DNA of 13,588 nt. It comes from Lachnospiraceae bacterium. Its GTDB lineage: Bacteria > Bacillota > Clostridia > Lachnospirales > Lachnospiraceae. Position 1 is the first letter of the stretch, and each line of letters opens with the position of its first letter. The notes under the pieces were generated by a model. It saw only the letters and a list, made by a program, of their open reading frames with translations. It did no database searches and was not told where the DNA came from. The position numbers and the translations under genes are program-made. Location of the stretch: positions 1 through 13,588 of the forward strand of contig CAAEUM010000328.1 in assembly GCA_900759225.1 (NCBI GenBank). Reading direction: 5' to 3'. Below are positions 8,247 to 13,588 of this stretch, piece by piece.

Positions 8247-10652
8247 TTATATCTGGGAATCTGCCCTGCTCTGTTCCGCAAACCTGCGGATGTTGGAAGC
8301 ATTTGCAAACTTTCTTACGATCCCTCCCTGCACCATTACCAGCGTAGGTGCCTGCATAACGCCGAATTTTTCAGCCAGCTCCGGCTTTTCCTTTGCGTCA
8401 ATGACCTGATAATCCATGCCCTTTAAAAAAGCCTTTGCAGTGACACAGTTGGGGCAGGTTTTTGTGGTAAACAGGTACAGCTTGGGCGAAGCCTCTTTTA
8501 ATGATGAAGCAGTACCGTCCTCTGCTTTTCCTGGCTGTCCTGTTTCTTTGGTTTTCTCTGCCTGACTGCGTGTTAAGCAGGATTTTCCTATTTCATATTC
8601 TGTCCTGTTTTTATATTCCTGGGTCTTCCCCTCATTCCAGTTCTGGACAGGCCGGTAATAGCCTGTGATCCGGCTGTAAACCTCCACCTTCCTTCCACAG
8701 ATCGGGCAGATAAAATGCTCACCCTTTAAGTAGCCATGCTCCTGACAGATCGAATAGGTAGGAGACAGCGTATAGTAAGGAAGCTTGTAATTCTCTGCGA
8801 TCGTGCGCACCAGGGCTGCCGCAGCCTTCCAGTCAGGAAGCTTTTCCCCTAAAAATGCATGGAACACCGTACCTGAGGTATACAGGGTCTGAAGCTCATC
8901 CTGGATATCCAGAGCATCAAATACATCCACCGTATAATCTACAGGCAGATGGGAGCTGTTGGTGTAATAAGGCACATCCCCCTCTGCCCCTGCTGTGATT
9001 ATATCCGGGTACCGCTCCTTATCATGCTTTGCCAGGCGGTAAGTAGTTGACTCTGCAGGCGTTGCCTCCAAGTTATACAGATCACCGTACTCCTCCTGAT
9101 AATCTGACAGCCGCTCCCGCATGTGGTTTAATACCTGACGGGTAAATTCCTGGCACTCCCTGTGACTCATATCCTTCCTGATCCATCCTGCGTTAAGTCC
9201 CGCCTCGTTCATACCGATCAGGCCAATGGTGGAAAAATGATTCTCAAAGCTTCCAAGATACCGCTTTGTGTAGGGATAGAGGCCCTGATTTAACAGCTTT
9301 GTGATCACCTCACGCTTTGTATTTAAGGAACGGGCGCTTATATCCATCATATGGTCAAGGCGCTTATAAAAATCACTCTCATTTTTTGCCAGATAAGCAA
9401 TTCTCGGCATATTGATCGTGACAACACCTACAGAGCCGGTGCTTTCACCGGAGCCGAAAAAGCCTCCTGTTTTCTTGCGCAGCTCACGCAGGTCAAGGCG
9501 CAGGCGGCAGCACATACTGCGCACATCACTGGGCTTCATATCACTGTTGATGTAATTTGAAAAATAAGGCGTCCCGTACTTGGAGGTCATCTCAAATAAA
9601 AGGCGGTTGTTCTCTGTGTCCAACCAGTCGAAGTCCTCTGTAATGGAATAGGTTGGGATTGGATACTGAAAACCCCGGCCATTGGCGTCCCCCTCCACCA
9701 TGGTCTCAATAAAAGCCCTGTTGATCATATCCATTTCCCGCTTGCAGTCCTTATACTTAAAATCCATCTCCCTGCCGCCTACAATGGCATTCAGCTCTGC
9801 CATATCATCCGGCACTGTCCAGTCCAGCGTAATGTTAGAAAAAGGAGCCTGGGTTCCCCAACGGCTTGGTGTATTCACACCGTAAATAAAGGATTCAATA
9901 CACTTTTTAACCTCCCGGTATTCCAGGTTATCAGCCTTTACAAAGGGCGCCAGATAGGTATCAAAGGAGGAAAAGGCCTGGGCGCCGGCCCACTCATTCT
10001 GCATGATCCCCAGAAAGTTTACCATCTGGTTGCAGAGCACTGACAGATGCTTTGCAGGGGCGGAGGTTATCTTTCCAGGGATCCCGCCCAGTCCTTCCAG
10101 CAGAAGCTGCTTTAAGGACCAGCCTGCACAGTAGCCTGTCAGCATGGACAGGTCATGGATATGGATATCCGCATTGCGGTGGGCATCCGCTATCTCCTGG
10201 TCATAGATCTCGCTGAGCCAGTAGTTGGCAGTCACTGCCCCGGAATTACTTAAAATAAGCCCTCCCACAGAATAGGTGACTGTGGAGTTCTCCTTTACGC
10301 GCCAGTCCTCCACCTTCATATAACCGTTTACCACATCCTTATAATCCAGGATGGTACTGCTCATATTGCGGATCTTCTCACGCTGCTTGCGGTACAGGAT
10401 ATAGGCCTTTGCCACATCTGTATAACCAGTCTGCTCCAGTACATGCTCCACGCTGTCCTGGATCTCCTCCACATTGATCGTGCCCTCATGCATCTTTGGC
10501 TGAAAATCTGCGGTTACACGGAGAGACAGAAGCTCCAGGATCTCACTGCTGTAATCCTTGGAGGTGGCTTTAAATGCCTTTTTAATAGCCTCCGTAATCT
10601 TATTTAAGCGAAACTCCGCAATTTCTCCATCTCTTTTTACTACCTGGATCAT
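8247..10652 (-). CDS. nrdD: Anaerobic (class III) ribonucleoside-triphosphate reductase with fused C-terminal redoxin domain
   Basis: NrdD reduces ribonucleoside triphosphates to dNTPs without oxygen, using a glycyl radical installed by the radical-SAM activase NrdG. In this 801-residue protein, residues 1 to about 95 form an ATP-cone allosteric domain (VVKRDGE, FRLNKIT). The catalytic barrel includes C175 (YCAGW), C381/C382 (SMCCRLRLD) and SVGVVTINMPR. C636, H639, C649 and C652 form the probable zinc site, and G664 in RITGYYRP is the predicted radical glycine. A polar linker (about 690-722) then leads to a thioredoxin-fold domain at about 724-792 with a CPNC redox pair (C733, C736) and a cis-proline motif APT. 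NrdD proteins usually stop shortly after the glycine; the extra domain suggests a redoxin-dependent rather than formate-dependent enzyme. AAAGGAG lies eight bases before the ATG. nrdG is not adjacent on either side. Confidence 0.96.
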   Translation of the reverse strand: MIQVVKRDGEIAEFRLNKITEAIKKAFKATSKDYSSEILELLSLRVTADFQPKMHEGTINVEEIQDSVEHVLEQTGYTDVAKAYILYRKQREKIRNMSSTILDYKDVVNGYMKVEDWRVKENSTVTYSVGGLILSNSGAVTANYWLSEIYDQEIADAHRNADIHIHDLSMLTGYCAGWSLKQLLLEGLGGIPGKITSAPAKHLSVLCNQMVNFLGIMQNEWAGAQAFSSFDTYLAPFVKADNLEYREVKKCIESFIYGVNTPSRWGTQAPFSNITLDWTVPDDMAELNAIVGGREMDFKYKDCKREMDMINRAFIETMVEGDANGRGFQYPIPTYSITEDFDWLDTENNRLLFEMTSKYGTPYFSNYINSDMKPSDVRSMCCRLRLDLRELRKKTGGFFGSGESTGSVGVVTINMPRIAYLAKNESDFYKRLDHMMDISARSLNTKREVITKLLNQGLYPYTKRYLGSFENHFSTIGLIGMNEAGLNAGWIRKDMSHRECQEFTRQVLNHMRERLSDYQEEYGDLYNLEATPAESTTYRLAKHDKERYPDIITAGAEGDVPYYTNSSHLPVDYTVDVFDALDIQDELQTLYTSGTVFHAFLGEKLPDWKAAAALVRTIAENYKLPYYTLSPTYSICQEHGYLKGEHFICPICGRKVEVYSRITGYYRPVQNWNEGKTQEYKNRTEYEIGKSCLTRSQAEKTKETGQPGKAEDGTASSLKEASPKLYLFTTKTCPNCVTAKAFLKGMDYQVIDAKEKPELAEKFGVMQAPTLVMVQGGIVRKFANASNIRRFAEQSRADSQI

Positions 10653-10699
10653 AAAACAAACTCCTTTCCCCTTTATAAAGCTGAACTGCTACATAAAAT

Positions 10700-11962
10700 T
10701 TAATCCTCAAAAAGCCCTGCAAACAGCTCTGCCGGAACATAGGCCTTCACAAGGATCCCATCCTCCTTATACTCCTCCTCCAAAAGCTGGCCATACTTGC
10801 GTATTGCCTGGATCCGACCGGCCTGGGCATAGGGATATACCTTCTCAAGATATACCCTTCGGTTTCGGATGATCGTTTTTAAGACCTCCTCCAGCTCCTT
10901 TAGGCCCTCCCCTGTCTTTGCAGATATGCGTACCTGATAGTCGGCTGAAAAATCCCTTGGGACCATGTCCTCTGTTTCCGGTGTGAGAAGGTCCGTCTTA
11001 TTAAAAACAGTCACCACCGTCTTATCCACGATCCCCAGATCCCGCAGGGTCTCTTTCACCACATGCATCTGCATATCCATCTGGGGGTTGGCACAGTCCA
11101 CCACCTGCAAAATCACATCACTGTAGCGCGCCTCCTCCAGGGTGCTCTTAAAGGCCTCGATCAGGTGATGGGGGAGCTTGCGTATAAAGCCGACGGTATC
11201 TGTCAGAAGGATCTGCTGCCCGTCTGACATAGTAAAGCTTCTTGTAGTCGGGTCCAGAGTTGCAAACAGCTTGTCCTCCGCCAGGATCCCTGCCCCTGTA
11301 AGGCGGTTTAAAAGCGTGGATTTGCCTGCATTGGTATATCCCACGATCGCTGCAGTCAGCGCTGTATTCTTCTCCCTCTGCTGCCTGGTTACTTCCCTGT
11401 GGCGCTGCACATCAGAAAGCTCTCCCTTTAACTGGCCGATCCTCTGGTGGATCAGGCGGCGGTCCATCTCCAGCTTTTTCTCGCCGGGGCCTCTTGTACC
11501 GATCCCGCCCCCAAGACGTGAAAGGGAATTTCGCATTCCCACCAGCCTGGCTGCCCGGTAGCGAAGCTGGGCCAGCTCCACCTGTATTTTTCCTTCCCTT
11601 GTATTAGCGCGGGATGCAAAAATATCAAGGATCACCATGGTGCGGTCCATGACCTTTGTGCTTAAAGCCTCCTCCATATTTTTAAGCTGGGCCGGCGAAA
11701 GCTCGTCATCACAGACAACGCCGGTAGCGCCTGTTTCCCACACCAGCTCCGAAAGCTCTGAAAGCTTTCCTTTTCCAAGGTAGGTGCCCGGGTGGATCGC
11801 TTCCCGGTTCTGGATAACCCGACCTATGGTCACTGCACCTGCAGTGGACACCAGCTCTGAAAGCTCATCCAGGGATGCCTCTGCATCCTTCTCATCTCCG
11901 GTACTCACTGCTGCCAGGATTACTTTTTCCTGTATCTCGCTTAAATCAATTAACTCTGCCAT
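10700..11962 (-). CDS. hflX: HflX, ribosome-associated GTPase
   Basis: HflX binds the large ribosomal subunit; in characterised bacteria it splits stalled or stressed 70S ribosomes and can contribute to antibiotic tolerance. The 420-residue protein is of family length. Residues 1 to about 195 are the HflX N-terminal domain, including the glycine-rich GGGIGTRGPGEKKLEMDRR stretch (151-169) that is diagnostic for the family. The GTPase domain has G1 GYTNAGKS (208-215), switch I FATLDPTT (233-240), G3 DTVG (255-258), G4 NKTD (321-324) and G5 SAK (347-349). The start at 11962 has AGGAGG just upstream, with a rather short gap. It lies between the TPR gene (76-base gap holding two stem-loops) and nrdD (47-base gap), all on one strand. 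Confidence 0.97.
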   Translation of the reverse strand: MAELIDLSEIQEKVILAAVSTGDEKDAEASLDELSELVSTAGAVTIGRVIQNREAIHPGTYLGKGKLSELSELVWETGATGVVCDDELSPAQLKNMEEALSTKVMDRTMVILDIFASRANTREGKIQVELAQLRYRAARLVGMRNSLSRLGGGIGTRGPGEKKLEMDRRLIHQRIGQLKGELSDVQRHREVTRQQREKNTALTAAIVGYTNAGKSTLLNRLTGAGILAEDKLFATLDPTTRSFTMSDGQQILLTDTVGFIRKLPHHLIEAFKSTLEEARYSDVILQVVDCANPQMDMQMHVVKETLRDLGIVDKTVVTVFNKTDLLTPETEDMVPRDFSADYQVRISAKTGEGLKELEEVLKTIIRNRRVYLEKVYPYAQAGRIQAIRKYGQLLEEEYKEDGILVKAYVPAELFAGLFED

Positions 11963-11978
11963 TCTCCTCCTAACACCA

Positions 11979-12005
11979 GGGCGGAGCTTCTGTTTTGCTC
12001 CGCCC
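11979..12005. other. Perfect 9-bp stem-loop upstream of hflX
   Basis: GGGCGGAGC (11979-11987) pairs with GCTCCGCCC (11997-12005) around a nine-base loop. No T-run follows on either strand, so it is not a standard intrinsic terminator. In the leftward transcript it ends 16 bases before the hflX start codon, close to the ribosome binding site. It could stabilise a processed mRNA end or modulate hflX translation; that role is inference. Confidence 0.7.
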
Positions 12006-12019
12006 GGTTCCTACTTCCA

Positions 12020-12040
12020 AGGCCTGATCCCTTCAGGCCT
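12020..12040. other. Perfect 8-bp stem-loop overlapping the TPR gene stop codon
   Basis: AGGCCTGA (12020-12027) pairs with TCAGGCCT (12033-12040) around a five-base loop. In the leftward transcript the stem begins inside the TAG stop codon of the TPR gene. There is no U-tract, so simple intrinsic termination is unlikely. With the neighbouring hairpin it makes a tandem pair in a 76-base gap. Confidence 0.65.
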
Positions 12041-13043
12041 ATCTTGTCTTTAAAAACTCAATCTCATGAAGTGCATCTTCCTCTGCCCCAAACGCATCCA
12101 CATATTCCTGAAAACAGGAAAGAGCCTTACCATAGTCCTGCTGATATTCAAGGACAACCGCCCTGTTGTAGGATAATTCCTTTAAGGCATCCAGATTCCA
12201 TGTATCCTCAGCAGGTATGGCTGCTTTTAACACCGCCGTCTCCCTGGAGGTGCCGTAAGCAGCAGCCAAAAGCCCTAATCCCTTGTCAAACGAATCAGCA
12301 GCACCTTCATAGTCCTCTTCAGCCATCTGGCATATGCCCATCTGGTTATATATCTGCGCATCCTCTATCCCCTTTTCCAAAGCGCCCTCATAAAATGCCA
12401 TGGCCTTCTGATATTCCCCGGCATCTGTCCAGGCACTGCCCACTGCCATTAATGCAGGAAGGCGTCCCGGTGTTTCCTGACCTTCCTTTTCCATAGCGGA
12501 CGCTTCCTCGTAAAGTTTAAAAGCTTCCTCAGGAGTATTTAGTCTTGCACTGCATATGGCCCGTAAATATCCCCATACCGGCTCCTTGGGCTCCTGCTGT
12601 GCCAAAAGCTCATAGGTATGCAGCGCCGCCTCATAATCTAAAAGCTTAAGCTCTGCCTCTGCCCTGTACTGAAGCACATCTTTGTTAAAATCCTGAGCCC
12701 GTTCCCCTGATTTTTCCAGCGCCATGTCAAAGGCTTCAATCGCACCGTTATAATCGCCGGAAGCCAGGCATTCTATCCCCTGGCTGCGCAGCTGCCGCTT
12801 CTTTGAGGTAGCCGCCATGCCAATGAGGCGCATAGTGCCTGCTGCAATGAGTAACATAAGGAGGATACATACTGCCCAGGCAGCCAGTGCCCTTATAAGA
12901 CGTTTCCTGCGGCGGCGCATTCGCTCACTGCGGCTTAGCCTCCGGCCTGTATTTCCCTGGCCAGAACCCGGGGCGCCGCTGCGGCTTGTATACCTGCCGC
13001 CGGAAGCCGGCCTTCTTTTTGTCCTACGCCGTTCTGCTGCCAT
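12039..13043 (-). CDS. Membrane-anchored tetratricopeptide-repeat protein with Arg-rich N-terminus
   Basis: This 334-residue protein starts with about 50 residues holding 18 Arg/Lys and only two acidic residues (for example RMRRRRKR just before the membrane), then one transmembrane helix at about 52-75. The rest is about 250 residues of TPR-like helices: roughly 85-113, 121-149, 155-184, 195-225, 229-258 and 290-318, with recognisable G-D-Y-x-x-A and A-x-x-x-Y/F-x-x-A patterns. Basic residues before the helix predict an inside N-terminus and an outside TPR domain. I chose the ATG at 13043, which shares its A with the dut stop codon (TGATG); the upstream in-frame TTG at 13100 has no ribosome binding site and would lie deep in dut. 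TPR domains bind proteins, but the partner is unknown. It may scaffold envelope proteins; I recognise no named family. Confidence 0.88.
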   Translation of the reverse strand: MAAERRRTKRRPASGGRYTSRSGAPGSGQGNTGRRLSRSERMRRRRKRLIRALAAWAVCILLMLLIAAGTMRLIGMAATSKKRQLRSQGIECLASGDYNGAIEAFDMALEKSGERAQDFNKDVLQYRAEAELKLLDYEAALHTYELLAQQEPKEPVWGYLRAICSARLNTPEEAFKLYEEASAMEKEGQETPGRLPALMAVGSAWTDAGEYQKAMAFYEGALEKGIEDAQIYNQMGICQMAEEDYEGAADSFDKGLGLLAAAYGTSRETAVLKAAIPAEDTWNLDALKELSYNRAVVLEYQQDYGKALSCFQEYVDAFGAEEDALHEIEFLKTR

Positions 13044-13567
13044 CACTGCCCCCGTTCCTGATTCGTGCTTCCGAAGCCGCCGTTTCTTATGCCTGTACAA
13101 TTATCGTCCATTGTAATGCCGTAAGGGAGAAAAATCCCCTGTGCAAATCCCATTCCAGCTGTAAGGCTCAGGCTCTTTCCGCTCTTTGAATCATTGGTCA
13201 TTTTTATAAACATATGTCCTTCATTATCTGAATAAAAATAATCGCTGTCAATGATCCCTACGGTGTTGTCCAGCTGCAGACGGTATTTAAAGCCCAGGCT
13301 GCTTCTCGGAAAGATCTGTAAAACCCAGCCTGCGTCAATCTCCACACGCACACCTGTAGGTATTTTTACCGTCTCCCCCGGATTTAATGAAACTGCCTGC
13401 GGGCTAAAAAAATCATAGCCTGCGGACCCTTCTGTTGCCCGTTCCGGAAGGCGAATCCTCTCATAGATAGAGCGGAGCTCTTCCTCATCCACTGCTCCGA
13501 AGGTATCCTGCCAGTCCCCTTTAAACTGTTCAAAACTTACTTTATGAAATTTCGCGATCCTGTTCAT
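13043..13567 (-). CDS. dut: dUTP diphosphatase (dUTPase)
   Basis: dUTPase hydrolyses dUTP to dUMP and pyrophosphate, which keeps uracil out of DNA and supplies dTMP synthesis. All five trimeric-dUTPase motifs are present in 174 residues: I AGYDFFSP (49-56), II PRSSLG (87-92), III GIIDSDY (104-110, with the catalytic-site D), IV AQGIFLPYG (142-150) and V RNGGFGST (161-168). The sequence after motif III (FYSDNEGHMFIKMTND) is longer than in the classical YRGEL form, and about 45 residues precede motif I, more than in compact dUTPases; both look like a clostridial variant. dCTP deaminase is related, but motifs II and V favour dUTPase. The start is ambiguous: ATG at 13567 or TTG at 13570, directly before it. 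It overlaps the next gene by one base. The gene upstream lies outside the window. Confidence 0.92.
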   Translation of the reverse strand: MNRIAKFHKVSFEQFKGDWQDTFGAVDEEELRSIYERIRLPERATEGSAGYDFFSPQAVSLNPGETVKIPTGVRVEIDAGWVLQIFPRSSLGFKYRLQLDNTVGIIDSDYFYSDNEGHMFIKMTNDSKSGKSLSLTAGMGFAQGIFLPYGITMDDNCTGIRNGGFGSTNQERGQ

Positions 13568-13579
13568 CAATTTCTTTAT

Positions 13580-13585
13580 CCTCTC
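13580..13585 (-). promoter_or_regulatory. Ribosome binding site of dut, ambiguous between TTG and ATG starts
   Basis: GAGAGG on the minus strand lies nine bases before a TTG (13570) and 12 bases before the adjacent in-frame ATG (13567). Spacing alone favours the TTG, codon preference favours the ATG; the products differ by a single residue. Confidence 0.5.
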
Positions 13586-13588
13586 TGC

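Noticed and set aside
10671..10680. Palindrome CTTTATAAAG just upstream of nrdD as a -10 promoter element
   Set aside because: It would place the transcription start within the nrdD ribosome binding site, and no -35 lies at a suitable distance. It also does not match the NrdR box pattern.
11178..11561. Plus-strand open frame of 127 codons opposite hflX
   Set aside because: It is antisense to the HflX GTPase domain and shows no independent motif.
12044..12496. Plus-strand open frame of 150 codons opposite the TPR gene
   Set aside because: Its His/Pro/Ser-rich low-complexity translation is typical of an antisense shadow.
1..13588. Defence island, CRISPR array, mobile element or phage cargo
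   Set aside because: No direct repeats, transposase or integrase motifs, tRNA attachment site or toxin-antitoxin pair was seen. AddAB is a housekeeping repair complex here, with intact canonical motifs.

Overview
This window reads as ordinary chromosome from an anaerobic, moderate-GC Firmicute, most likely a Lachnospiraceae-type Clostridium. The inference rests on an AddAB recombination complex instead of RecBCD, an oxygen-sensitive class III ribonucleotide reductase, strong AGGAGG-type ribosome binding sites, and proteins that look clostridial throughout. No phage, transposon, CRISPR, tRNA or rRNA signal was found. Coding density is very high; the longest non-coding stretches are about 100 bases.

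Layout from left to right. Bases 1-102 are a short tail after addA with only a weak hairpin and U-tract. Bases 103-7285 hold addB and addA on the minus strand (addB is transcribed first, and the two overlap). They encode the two-subunit helicase-nuclease that processes double-strand breaks; both subunits keep their ATPase motif and nuclease residues, and AddB keeps its four iron-sulfur cysteines. Bases 7286-7394 are a divergent intergenic region. Bases 7395-7829 hold the only plus-strand gene, a membrane-anchored protein resembling an FMN-binding domain that has lost the flavin-attachment motif. A strong branched terminator follows at 7834-7912 and separates it from the convergent minus-strand unit.

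That second unit spans 7935-13567 and is read right to left: dut (dUTPase), a membrane-anchored TPR protein with a very arginine-rich N-terminus, hflX (ribosome-associated GTPase), nrdD (anaerobic ribonucleotide reductase with a fused C-terminal glutaredoxin-like domain), and a small three-helix membrane protein. dut and the TPR gene share one base (TGATG). The other gaps are 76, 47 and 18 bases. Two of the genes, dut and nrdD, concern dNTP supply and quality. Two perfect stem-loops without U-tracts lie between the TPR gene and hflX and may be processing or stability elements.

I did not find a convincing undescribed system. The items most worth a second look are the NrdD-redoxin fusion without an adjacent nrdG, the non-flavinylatable FMN-bind-like protein, the basic TPR membrane protein between dut and hflX, and the tandem stem-loops.
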